From the NCBI RefSeq assembly GCF_900549175.1, contig NZ_URNN01000022.1, forward strand, positions 1 to 29,824: 29,824 nt of DNA, in the 5' to 3' direction. Both the position numbers and the translations under genes were made by a program. Of this stretch, positions 17,098 through 24,066 are shown piece by piece (position 1 is the first letter of the stretch; each line of letters begins with the position of its first letter). The notes beneath the pieces were generated by a model, which was not told the DNA's origin, did no database searches, and worked only from the letters and a program-made list of their open reading frames with translations. Origin of the DNA: an uncultured Prevotella sp. (GTDB lineage Bacteria > Bacteroidota > Bacteroidia > Bacteroidales > Bacteroidaceae).

Positions 17098-17343
17098 TTA
17101 TTTCTGTTGCAGGCAATCTTTACCGTCAAAAAGGCCTGCACCTTCACAAAAATACACTTTATAGTCATTTTTTGTGCAATGACCATCATTATCATATCCA
17201 TCAATACTCTCACAGTTTGCCAAAGCTTCTACTTCATCGGTTGAAAGCATTTGTTGAATAGCAGGATTCTCTTTCTGCATCGTTGTCAATCCGTAGACCA
17301 TCATGCCAACAAAGATTGGAATTGAATAAAAAATTTTTTTCAT
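17098..17343 (-). CDS. NVEALA-family secreted peptide precursor
   Basis: An 81-residue precursor. MKKIFYSIPIFVGMMVYGL is an N-terminal hydrophobic segment; TDEVEALAN (36-43) matches the NVEALA leader motif that names the family. The following 39 residues carry four cysteines (44, 56, 66, 77) in an acidic, Gly-rich context. ALA-N also fits the AxA rule for signal peptidase I, so cleavage after Ala42 would release a peptide able to form two disulfides. It heads a minus-strand run with beta-propeller proteins, a CxxC lipoprotein, a MauE-like protein and a signal peptidase. The family's activity is unknown to me; a structural or signalling peptide is possible. No clear -7 box is seen in the 104 bp upstream. 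Confidence 0.82.
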   Translation of the reverse strand: MKKIFYSIPIFVGMMVYGLTTMQKENPAIQQMLSTDEVEALANCESIDGYDNDGHCTKNDYKVYFCEGAGLFDGKDCLQQK

Positions 17344-17447
17344 TTTTAAATTGAATTTAAATTAAAATACTATTTTGCTTACTCTATTTACAGATTTTCA
17401 GCATACTCTGTTTGATTTATTATATTATCTCGGTGTTCGTCATCAAT

Positions 17448-19715
17448 TTATTCTTTAATCATCGTCCTGCGGAATCCATGCCGCCACGGATAGCTGATAG
17501 TATGTTTGAAACGGGAGCCACGGCCCGACGTATACAGCAATGCCATTCCGCCACTGTTATATGGATTTTCGGTGGCAGTAAGCATCACCTCCTCCGCCCT
17601 TACGCGCGGCTTGCCCTTTGCCACCTCACGCGCAAACGCCCTGACGTTGTGGCTGCCGAAATCTTCACCTATCAGAAAAACATTCTTCTCCGCCAGCATA
17701 CGGCGCGTAACCCTCGTGTCGGGCACAAGCGGCATGCGGCATGTCACCGTATCATTGTCTATGGGAAGTCGTGAATACAGGTAGCTCTCATACTCTCTGC
17801 GCACGTCGGCCACCAGCCGGCGGTAGACGGCAGAAGTGTCGGCGGCATTATACACATATATGAACGGCCGGCGGTAGAAATCGGCCACGGTGGTGTCGTT
17901 GGCGGGAAACCTGTATTTCACGTGTGCCCGGTGCGCCCTGCTCTTGTCCTTGAAAAAATCGCACGCATCGCGCCCCACGAGGAGCCTGTGATAACCGTGG
18001 TAACCCTGTCCGGAGTTTCGCCGCAATGTCAGCCGGTAAGGTATGTGATACCTGTCACAGTCTTTCAACAGGTCGGCATACATGTTCACCGGACTGTGTG
18101 TGTCCACCGGGTCACCGAAAATGAGCAACGGAATATTGCGCAAGTTGGCCAACATCGTTTCCGGCGCACATGCCATATTCACGTTCTCCTCGTCGTTTCG
18201 TCTGTACACCGGGGCGTAAAGTGCTATGGCAGCAAACATGTCGGGATTGTACGCGGCAAAACGCAGCGCCCTGTAGCCACCGCTGCAGTTGGCATGAAGG
18301 TATATTCTGTCGGGATCTATGTTGTAGTGTTCCTGTGCGTCGGCAATGGCAAGCCTCATCTCGGCATCGGCAAAAGGCGTCAGGTCTTCGTTGAGCATCA
18401 TCCTTGCTTCGGGCATTATCACGAAGCTGTCGTATCTGTCGGCCACGGCCTGCAGGTCGTTGACCACATACTGATGGGATATCTGCGGACTGAAAAACAG
18501 ATGGTAGCGTTTCTCGCTGCACGGGCGCATCACCACCACAAGCGGATATTTCCTGCCACGGTCCACATTGTTCGGAGTGACCAGGATATACCGTTGGAGG
18601 CATCCGTCAAGTTCGGAACGGTAGGTAAGGAACTTGAAGTTATATTCATCATCGTCGTTTCCGTACGTGCCGTCGATATGTGCGAATATGTGTTCAAGCT
18701 GATAGGCCAACCAGGGCATCTTGAACGGGAACCACCGGTCTTCACGCATCTTTCCGCTGACGGAGCCCAATTTCCATACGCGGTAGCGCAGCTGGTCAAT
18801 CTCGTCAAGACGCGGATGGCCACATGGCAGCGAATCGCGCATGGCCGTAAACCGGGGCTCTACGCCGTCGATGGTATATGTCATCACCGGCTGGCGCACG
18901 GTGTCGCCTCCCATGACCATGCTGCATATATAGGCCCTGTCTTTCTGCAAGGCAGGTACATGATACTTCACCGTGCCTTTTCTGAGCACCGTTTCAGGAG
19001 TCTTGTTACCGTAAGCATCGCTGAAAAACAGCTTTATATCGTGGTTTGTGATGGTCTGGTGGTTGTCGGTCAGCACGATGCTGTCGTTGCTGATGACGGG
19101 ATAAACAATATTTCCCGTGTGCTCTTCGGCGTACAGTCCGGCCATGCGCGTGCTGTCATACAGAGTGGCTTCATACCAGTATTTCCCTTTCACGCCCTGC
19201 GTCCTGACCAACAGGGTATTGTCTCCGGCCTTGAGGTGTACGGGATAGATGGCCATACCATCTATGTCAATACGTGTAAGCGAATCGCCGTTGACATATT
19301 CCTTGCACCGCATGCGGGTATTCACGTGCAGAAACAGATTCTTCTCCTTCTCCGACTTTATCGTGCATGAAAGGTAAGTAACCGTTCTTTCGAGTATTCG
19401 CGTGGTATCGGTAATGCCGATACCGAACACCTCCCTCAGGTCCAGCTGCCCGTAGCGGGGATGATACGCCCCGTTGTGCCATAGCTTTACCGTTGTGTCC
19501 TGCCGTTCTGCCGGAAGAGAAAGCCGGTGGCTGACAACAAAATCACGCATCAACGCAGAATCCTGCCGCACAGTGAAAGGCCCAGAAACATTCCAATCAG
19601 CAAGGCGTATCTCCGTGGTGTCACCCCCGCCTGCGTAATACACCGCCGTAACAGGCGGCTTGTCGCAGGAATGGAGCGATAATAACATAAGAAAAATGAT
19701 TATTTTTGATTTCAT
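17448..19715 (-). CDS. Alpha/beta-hydrolase lipoprotein (prolyl oligopeptidase-like)
   Basis: A 755-residue secreted lipoprotein: MKSKIIIFLMLLSLHSC is a lipoprotein signal (Cys17). The first half is beta-rich. Near residue 390, KYPLVVVMRPCSE begins the hydrolase domain, with DPDRIYLHANCSGGYRALRFA giving the nucleophile elbow (Ser478 in CSGG). IPLLIFGDPVDTHSP supplies an acid (Asp535 or Asp538) and GYHGYHR the histidine (573 or 576). The elbow has Asn-Cys where S9 enzymes have Gly-x-Ser-x-Gly, so specificity is unclear: peptidase, or carbohydrate esterase. About 180 residues follow the triad, an unusual extension. It is the same-strand gene just upstream of the NVEALA peptide (104 bp), so peptide processing is one conjecture. 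Confidence 0.78.
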   Translation of the reverse strand: MKSKIIIFLMLLSLHSCDKPPVTAVYYAGGGDTTEIRLADWNVSGPFTVRQDSALMRDFVVSHRLSLPAERQDTTVKLWHNGAYHPRYGQLDLREVFGIGITDTTRILERTVTYLSCTIKSEKEKNLFLHVNTRMRCKEYVNGDSLTRIDIDGMAIYPVHLKAGDNTLLVRTQGVKGKYWYEATLYDSTRMAGLYAEEHTGNIVYPVISNDSIVLTDNHQTITNHDIKLFFSDAYGNKTPETVLRKGTVKYHVPALQKDRAYICSMVMGGDTVRQPVMTYTIDGVEPRFTAMRDSLPCGHPRLDEIDQLRYRVWKLGSVSGKMREDRWFPFKMPWLAYQLEHIFAHIDGTYGNDDDEYNFKFLTYRSELDGCLQRYILVTPNNVDRGRKYPLVVVMRPCSEKRYHLFFSPQISHQYVVNDLQAVADRYDSFVIMPEARMMLNEDLTPFADAEMRLAIADAQEHYNIDPDRIYLHANCSGGYRALRFAAYNPDMFAAIALYAPVYRRNDEENVNMACAPETMLANLRNIPLLIFGDPVDTHSPVNMYADLLKDCDRYHIPYRLTLRRNSGQGYHGYHRLLVGRDACDFFKDKSRAHRAHVKYRFPANDTTVADFYRRPFIYVYNAADTSAVYRRLVADVRREYESYLYSRLPIDNDTVTCRMPLVPDTRVTRRMLAEKNVFLIGEDFGSHNVRAFAREVAKGKPRVRAEEVMLTATENPYNSGGMALLYTSGRGSRFKHTISYPWRHGFRRTMIKE

Positions 19716-19805
19716 TCTTTTATTTTACTGTTCACTATGTCATTAGATATTTTTATATTTTCAAATGTCTAAGATTACTTATAACACAGACTTTGCGGGA
19801 GGAAA

Positions 19806-19839
19806 GTGTGCGCCGGAAAACAAACGGTCCGGCACACAC
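19806..19839 (-). terminator. Strong hairpin after the DUF3244 gene
   Basis: GTGTGCGCCGGA (19806-19817) pairs with TCCGGCACACAC (19828-19839) with one mismatch and a 10-nt loop. It lies 50 bp past the DUF3244 gene stop and 90 bp before the hydrolase start. The U-run after it on the minus strand is weak (CTTTCC), so it may be a terminator or an mRNA-stabilising hairpin. Confidence 0.55.
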
Positions 19840-19889
19840 CCATATAATCATGGTATCAGTCAAATCTTAACTATTGTTTTACAGTGAAA

Positions 19890-20315
19890 CTAAATAAAAA
19901 TTTCCCCATAGAAATAATACCCACCGCGGCAGAGGCGTATCTCGTACTCACCGGCAATGTCATCCGGTATTTCCACCGTCTCCGCACCTTCGGGCACCAC
20001 AGATGAATATACGGTATAACCATCTCCGTTTTCATCCGTTGCCACAATCTGAACTTCATCAAAGGCATAGCCGTTCAGATATACTGTATGCCCGTCAATA
20101 TATATGGATGGTATCTGTACCGGGCTTCTGCCAATGCCTTTTCTTTTATCAATCGGATTCGTATATCCGACATGCAAATCTATAAGGATGCGGTTTTGAC
20201 TCACCTCTACAAGATCTACATTCTCCGCCACGTTGCCGCTGTTGGCTGCTGTCACATTTGCGGCGGTTGCTGTCATTATAACAAGTGCCGTAGTTAATAG
20301 TTGTTTTCTCTTCAT
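19890..20315 (-). CDS. DUF3244-family secreted protein
   Basis: A 141-residue protein with an N-terminal signal peptide (KRKQLLTTALVIMTATAANVTAA). The rest is a small beta-sandwich-like domain: SIYIDGHTVYLNGYAFDEVQIVATDENGDGYTVYSS, then GEYEIRLCRGGYYFYGEIFI. The closing IRL...YYFYGE pattern is characteristic of DUF3244 proteins of Bacteroidales. The start at 20315 is chosen because it directly precedes the signal peptide and lies downstream of a TATCTTTG box; a longer reading would begin before the promoter. It ends with TAG, showing that amber serves as a stop in this genome. It lies downstream of the TPR/HTH regulator on the same strand. Confidence 0.75.
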   Translation of the reverse strand: MKRKQLLTTALVIMTATAANVTAANSGNVAENVDLVEVSQNRILIDLHVGYTNPIDKRKGIGRSPVQIPSIYIDGHTVYLNGYAFDEVQIVATDENGDGYTVYSSVVPEGAETVEIPDDIAGEYEIRLCRGGYYFYGEIFI

Positions 20316-20346
20316 ATCTTTTAATTGGTTTGTTTTTTGTTCGGTG

Positions 20347-20354
20347 CAAAGATA
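20347..20354 (-). promoter_or_regulatory. -7 promoter box for the DUF3244 gene
   Basis: TATCTTTG followed by CACC on the minus strand, about 32 bp before the ATG at 20315. It matches the Bacteroidetes -7 consensus exactly and gives a short leader; no good TTTG is seen at the -33 distance. Confidence 0.6.
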
Positions 20355-20476
20355 TGAAAAGAAAAACATTTCCCATGAAAATCTGAATACACATAATACA
20401 CACCCCGCTGAATGACGCAGCACAATAATCTTACATTCAGACGGTTACAACGATACTACACAAAATACACAGGGCG

Positions 20477-22228
20477 TCAGTTAAGCCTTTTAAGACTACG
20501 ATCGAGCTGTGTTGCCCCGCCTGCATTGAAAAGTTTCTTGTTTATGCGGCTTCTTATATTGGTCACTCTCTGTTGCGAGATGTTGAAAAGAACAGCTATT
20601 TCCGACGGGATGAAATTAAGACGTATCAAGACGCACACCCTCACCTCGTGCTCCGTGAGCTTGTATTCAGGTGAGCTTATCTTGCTGAAAAAGTCTGGTA
20701 ACACATCCTCTACAAGCCTTATAGCGGCATCAAGCTCGTGCTCCATGGCCTCTCGACCCGTTGAAGCATGCTTGTGCAGTATTTTCGCCACCTCACTTTT
20801 TCTCATGGCCCACTCATTGTCAGTCAAATCAATGTCGATGTCTTTTCCATGATAGGATGAAATCAAGTTCTCCAAATCTTTTATTTTGTTCTCCTTCTCA
20901 GCCCTGTATCGTTCAAAATCCGATACCATCATCTCTTTCTCTCTCACAGCCTTATCATGTTCTTCCATAAGCTCGTTATACATTCTGCTCTTTTCCGTGT
21001 ATTCGGCACGCCGCCGGCGCAAACTTGCAGCATATCTTCTGTATAAGATTGTTGTGATGACGGCTGCCATGACTATTACAACAATAACGGCATGCAAGTT
21101 ACGGTCGGCCTCTTCTGCCTTGTCACGCGCTATCTGCTGGGCTTTGTTGTAGTTATACAGTGACTGTGTTCTGTTCACCTCTTCCGCCGACCTAACTATT
21201 GCCGACGAGTCGTTCATACGGCAGAACAGTCTCGCATATTTTATTACGGAGTCTGCCTTATTCTGTTTCTCATAATATGCCATAAGCTCGCGGTATGCAA
21301 TTTCGGAGCAATGTATGTTGTCTGTAAACTTCATCAGCTTTCTCAGATACATGTATGCGGAGTCTGCCTGCCCTACGCCGTTATAATATTCAGCCTTTGT
21401 CCCATAATACGGTTCTTTTCCGCTTTCGATATCTCCGTTTGCATCAAAAAAGCCGGAATACCGCTCATAATAATCCATATATTTCTTGGCGTTGTCATAT
21501 TCCTTCCGGTTAAGATACACGTCTATCATTGCAGAAACTTGCCCTGCTGCATAATCTTTGCGGCCAATGCGTTCGTACATGTCAACCACGTTTTGGGTTA
21601 TGCTGATTACGGAGTCTTCCACATACATCTGAAAATAAGTATATGCTTTCATTCCATACGCATCGTAAGCCATAATGGTGTCTCGGGCTTTCATGGCGGT
21701 TGAGTAAGTGTTCTCCCATTCTTTAAGTTCGTATTCCGGAGAAGCCATTTTATTGAATAACGTTCCCATCTGCCCGTGTATACGGCAGAGCGTATGCCAG
21801 TCGCAATCGGCGGAGGTGGTGTCGGCAAATTCCAGGGCATTGTTATAGTGCACCAACGCTCTCGGCGCGTCGTTGAGGTCGCGGTATACACAGCCCAAAA
21901 GATATTGCGACATCATCTTTTCACTGATGTCTCCGTGGCGGTCGCACCACTCTGCCACGGCTGTCATAACGGTGTCGGTGCCGAAGGGTATGAAAGCCTT
22001 GTTTTGAGCCTTTGCCTTAAGCAGCTCGCAGCGCATGCGCAACGCCTCGGGCATGCCGTCGGGCGACAAGGTCAATGATGACAGCAACCGGTAGGCCGAG
22101 TCCGGGTCGGCGTTGACAAGTGAATCGGCTATGGTCAGCTGGTTTCTTGTTTGTTGCCCACCGGAACATGCCGACATGACCATTATTATGACGACTATAA
22201 ATGACGGTATATATCTTCTGATTCTCAT
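20477..22228 (-). CDS. Membrane TPR sensor with C-terminal LuxR-like HTH (transcriptional regulator)
   Basis: A 583-residue regulator. The N-terminal signal (residues 1-20) ends in a lipobox-like MSAC (Cys21). Residues about 30-370 form an extracytoplasmic helical TPR region with several YxxYxxA-type repeats. A TM helix spans about 380-398 (VIVVIVMAAVITTILY), a basic coiled coil about 400-460 (SLRRRRAEYTEKSRMYNEL), and the end holds a helix-turn-helix (LTEHEVRVCVLIRLNFIPSEIAVLFNISQQRVTNIRSRI split over 523-561). The plan, a periplasmic sensor joined to a cytoplasmic DNA-binding domain, is common in Bacteroidales. A -7 box at 22262-22269 overlaps any longer N-terminus, so ATG 22228 is the start. 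The targets are unknown; the DUF3244 gene just downstream is a candidate. Confidence 0.82.
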   Translation of the reverse strand: MRIRRYIPSFIVVIIMVMSACSGGQQTRNQLTIADSLVNADPDSAYRLLSSLTLSPDGMPEALRMRCELLKAKAQNKAFIPFGTDTVMTAVAEWCDRHGDISEKMMSQYLLGCVYRDLNDAPRALVHYNNALEFADTTSADCDWHTLCRIHGQMGTLFNKMASPEYELKEWENTYSTAMKARDTIMAYDAYGMKAYTYFQMYVEDSVISITQNVVDMYERIGRKDYAAGQVSAMIDVYLNRKEYDNAKKYMDYYERYSGFFDANGDIESGKEPYYGTKAEYYNGVGQADSAYMYLRKLMKFTDNIHCSEIAYRELMAYYEKQNKADSVIKYARLFCRMNDSSAIVRSAEEVNRTQSLYNYNKAQQIARDKAEEADRNLHAVIVVIVMAAVITTILYRRYAASLRRRRAEYTEKSRMYNELMEEHDKAVREKEMMVSDFERYRAEKENKIKDLENLISSYHGKDIDIDLTDNEWAMRKSEVAKILHKHASTGREAMEHELDAAIRLVEDVLPDFFSKISSPEYKLTEHEVRVCVLIRLNFIPSEIAVLFNISQQRVTNIRSRINKKLFNAGGATQLDRSLKRLN

Positions 22229-22261
22229 ATCTGTTTTGTAGCCAATAGGTAATATTGGATG

Positions 22262-22269
22262 CAAAGATA
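22262..22269 (-). promoter_or_regulatory. -7 promoter box for the TPR/HTH regulator gene
   Basis: TATCTTTG on the minus strand, 33 bp before the ATG at 22228. Its position rules out the in-frame ATG at 22264 as a start, because that codon would lie within the promoter box. Confidence 0.6.
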
Positions 22270-22328
22270 ATATAAAAATCTTAAAAATCAGCGATCCGAA
22301 TCATACTTATCAGAATTGTTTACGTATG

Positions 22329-22622
22329 CTACAGCGCCTCCACATCCTCTTTTGAAAGGCCGGTCATCGTGGCTATCAAGTCCGGAGCAATGCCATGCTG
22401 TTTCATGCGTCTGGCTGTTTCAGTGATACCTTTCATCACACCCTCTTCGAATCCTTCGGCATGTCCCTCCATCTTTGCAGTGTCGAGGACATCATTCTGC
22501 ACCATGATGGCGTCGATATGGCGGTCGTAGTCGGAACCCTGGCCGAGATCGTTATGGCCTTGGCCACACCGTAGACGTCCTCCTGCTTTGACCGCATGTA
22601 ATATAGAGGCTGTTTTCTTCAA
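22329..22622 (-). pseudogene. C-terminal remnant of an Rpn-type PD-(D/E)XK nuclease/transposase-like gene
   Basis: A 97-codon reading frame whose last 60 residues match the usual tail of Rpn/PDDEXK family proteins: DTAKMEGHAEGFEEGVMKG, then ARRMKQHGIAPDLIATMTGLSKEDVEAL. The nuclease core is missing. Just before the tail is LGQGSDY, which belongs to an earlier part of the protein, so an internal piece has been fused to the tail at GSDY/DRHIDA. It is a broken copy left of the Abi_2 gene; another piece lies to the right at 23681-23838. Confidence 0.7.
22527..22551. repeat. 25-bp direct repeat, left copy (Rpn fragment)
   Basis: These 25 bases recur exactly at 23775-23799. They encode the LGQGSDY segment on the minus strand in both places. 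The two copies bracket the Abi_2 gene and its promoter. Confidence 0.95.
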
Positions 22623-22669
22623 TATTCGTTAAAAATGATGTTCAAAACTGCATTTTTTCATAAAAAAGT

Positions 22670-22700
22670 TTTGTCAAATCATATTTAATACTTATCTTTG
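22670..22700 (+). promoter_or_regulatory. Complete Bacteroidetes promoter of the Abi_2 unit
   Basis: TTTG at 22670-22673 and TATCTTTG at 22693-22700 are 19 bp apart, a full consensus match. Transcription would begin near 22705, directly before the CCCGCC hairpin, so the leader RNA starts with that structure. Confidence 0.75.
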
Positions 22701-22705
22701 CATTG

Positions 22706-22755
22706 ACAGAACCCGCCACGCCTCTTTATAATGCGCACCAGGGCGGGGCTTTTTG
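22706..22755 (+). ncRNA. Hairpin leader RNA before the Abi_2 gene (abiF-motif-like)
   Basis: CCCGCC (22712-22717) pairs with GGCGGG (22742-22747), with an inner CGC/GCG pairing (22719-22721, 22733-22735). The stem is followed at once by CTTTTTG, as in an intrinsic terminator. It starts at the predicted transcription start and ends 13 bp before the Abi_2 ATG. A structured RNA called the abiF motif is described upstream of Abi_2 genes; I cannot run the covariance search, so identity is inferred from position and form. It could be an RNA partner that restrains the HEPN protein, or an attenuator. Confidence 0.6.
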
Positions 22756-22767
22756 TATATATCCGTT

Positions 22768-23661
22768 ATGGCATACACGAAACTTCCACTATCAATTACA
22801 GATCAGATAGCATTGCTAAAGTCAAGAGGCTTGTCATTTGCAGATGAAGCCTATGCTGCACAGGTTTTAGAACATATCAGCTATTACCGCTTCGCTGCAT
22901 ATCTGAGACCAATGGAGTCCGACAAGACTACACACCAGCTACAGGCAGGAGCATCATTTGAAGATGTCCTTGCAGTATATGAGTTTGATGCAAAACTGAG
23001 AGCTTTGGTATTTGATGCCATCCAAAAGATAGAGATTTCTATCCGATCCAAGATGATTCATGAGTTCTCATTGGTGCATGGTGCTTTTTGGTTTTTCAAC
23101 GAGTCTTGTTTTACAGACAAGCATTGGTTTGTTGAGAGCATGAACGTATTGGAGAAGGAATTGAGCAGAAGTAAAGATGAGTTCATCAAGGAACATATTG
23201 CAAAATATGGAAAATCAGAATATCCTCCAGCATGGAAGACATTGGAGCTTGCTACATTCGGAATGACATCAAAGTTGTTCGCCAACTTCTCTGATACAAG
23301 ACTGAAGAAGAAGATAGCACGTTCTTATGGAATACCTCAGCATGAGATTCTTGAATCGTGGACAGCGGCAATAGGTCCATTGAGAAACTGTTGTGCTCAT
23401 CATGGCAGACTATGGAACAGAAAGTTTCCAATCACTCCATTGCTTCCATCAAGGATGAGAAAGCCATGGATTACCGAACTTAGCGTTTCCAATAACAAGT
23501 TATATGCAGTTCTTTGTTGTGTGGCATATATGGCGAACACAATAGACTGCAACAATACCTTTGCGTCAGATATTACAAATTTGACTAATGCTTATCCTAC
23601 CATTTCTGTTTCCGCAATGGGATTTCCCGCAGGATGGAAATCTGAACCACTCTGGCAATGA
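22768..23661 (+). CDS. Abi_2 (AbiD/AbiF family) HEPN abortive-infection protein
   Basis: A 297-residue protein of the Abi_2 family. The opening LSITDQIALLKSRGL and ISYYRFAAYLRPM are family hallmarks. There are two HEPN-type R-x4-H motifs: RSKMIH (93-98) and RNCCAH (206-211), the latter in GPLRNCCAHHGRLWNR, the best known signature. The end MGFPAGWKSEPLW is also typical, so the gene is full length. AbiD/F proteins are phage-abortive factors thought to act as RNases. ATG 22768 is preferred; TTG at 22753 would lie inside the leader hairpin's U-run. It has its own promoter and sits between fragments of an Rpn-type gene, upstream of an ATPase/TOPRIM pair on the same strand. Confidence 0.93.
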   Translation: MAYTKLPLSITDQIALLKSRGLSFADEAYAAQVLEHISYYRFAAYLRPMESDKTTHQLQAGASFEDVLAVYEFDAKLRALVFDAIQKIEISIRSKMIHEFSLVHGAFWFFNESCFTDKHWFVESMNVLEKELSRSKDEFIKEHIAKYGKSEYPPAWKTLELATFGMTSKLFANFSDTRLKKKIARSYGIPQHEILESWTAAIGPLRNCCAHHGRLWNRKFPITPLLPSRMRKPWITELSVSNNKLYAVLCCVAYMANTIDCNNTFASDITNLTNAYPTISVSAMGFPAGWKSEPLWQ

Positions 23662-23680
23662 CACAAATTATATAATTGTG

Positions 23681-23838
23681 GCGCCCTCATGCGTATGGTG
23701 CCGCGCTCCTTGGCGTTCACCACGAGAGTGTCATCGGTATGTACGCCGCGGAATGTGGTACGGCCGTGGTAGAGGTAGTCGGAACCCTGGCCGAGATCGA
23801 AATACAGTATGTTGATGGAATACACCTTTTCGTGCGTA
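23681..23838 (-). pseudogene. Internal fragment of an Rpn-type PD-(D/E)XK gene
   Basis: The minus strand reads FTHEKVYSINILYFDLGQGSDYLYHGRTTFRGVHTDDTLVVNAKERG in pieces typical of the middle of Rpn/PDDEXK transposase-like proteins (KVYSINILYFDLGQG, YHGRTTFRG). It has no start, and both ends break off abruptly: TGA upstream and the Abi_2 end downstream. It is the same strand and family as the remnant at 22329-22622, and shares a 25-bp exact repeat with it. Confidence 0.7.
23775..23799. repeat. 25-bp direct repeat, right copy (Rpn fragment)
   Basis: Exact copy of 22527-22551. Here it lies in its natural context (ILYFDLGQGSDYLYHG), so this is the original position and the left copy is the rearranged one. 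Confidence 0.95.
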
Positions 23839-23841
23839 AAT

Positions 23842-23873
23842 CAGCGGAAAGTGGCTTTTTTGTGTTTCCGCTG
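23842..23873 (+). terminator. Hairpin at the edge of the Rpn fragment, possible terminator
   Basis: CAGCGGAAA (23842-23850) and TTTCCGCTG (23865-23873) are perfect reverse complements with a 14-nt T-rich loop, followed by TTTTAC. It could end the Abi_2 transcript, though it is about 180 bp past that stop codon. Confidence 0.45.
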
Positions 23874-24002
23874 TTTTACTAACATTTTTCGGCTCCGGGA
23901 TGCTATAACAATAATGTGAGCAGAATGTAGCACAATATCCGAATAAAAACTACGGATAAAACGGGAAAAGCACAATAAAATCTAACGGAACCGAATATTT
24001 GC

Positions 24003-24019
24003 CCGTATAAAATATACGG
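24003..24019. promoter_or_regulatory. Palindrome at the -33 position of the ATPase 2 promoter
   Basis: CCGTATA-AAA-TATACGG is a perfect 7-bp-arm palindrome ending 17 bp before the -7 box at 24037-24044. It occupies the place where a -33 TTTG would sit, and none is seen there. A repressor or activator site is likely. Confidence 0.5.
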
Positions 24020-24036
24020 ATATGGAATAAATTCAC

Positions 24037-24044
24037 TATATTTG
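24037..24044 (+). promoter_or_regulatory. -7 promoter box for the ATPase 2/TOPRIM 2 pair
   Basis: TATATTTG followed by CAG, 22 bp before the ATG at 24067. It matches TAnnTTTG and gives a very short leader of roughly 17 nt. Confidence 0.6.
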
Positions 24045-24066
24045 CAGTAATAAAATATAACCAGAT

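Larger units (their letters stand above)
23662..24066. other. Intergenic stretch between Abi_2 and ATPase 2
   Basis: These 405 bp contain, in order, an AT-rich imperfect palindrome right after the Abi_2 stop (23662-23680), an Rpn-type gene fragment on the minus strand (23681-23838), a 9-bp-arm hairpin (23842-23873), AT-rich sequence with no feature I recognise (23880-24000), and the palindrome and -7 box of the next gene. Confidence 0.7.

Noticed and set aside
22229..22264. A longer start for the TPR/HTH regulator
   Set aside because: The added codons run into the TATCTTTG box, so they would not be transcribed; the signal peptide begins at 22228.
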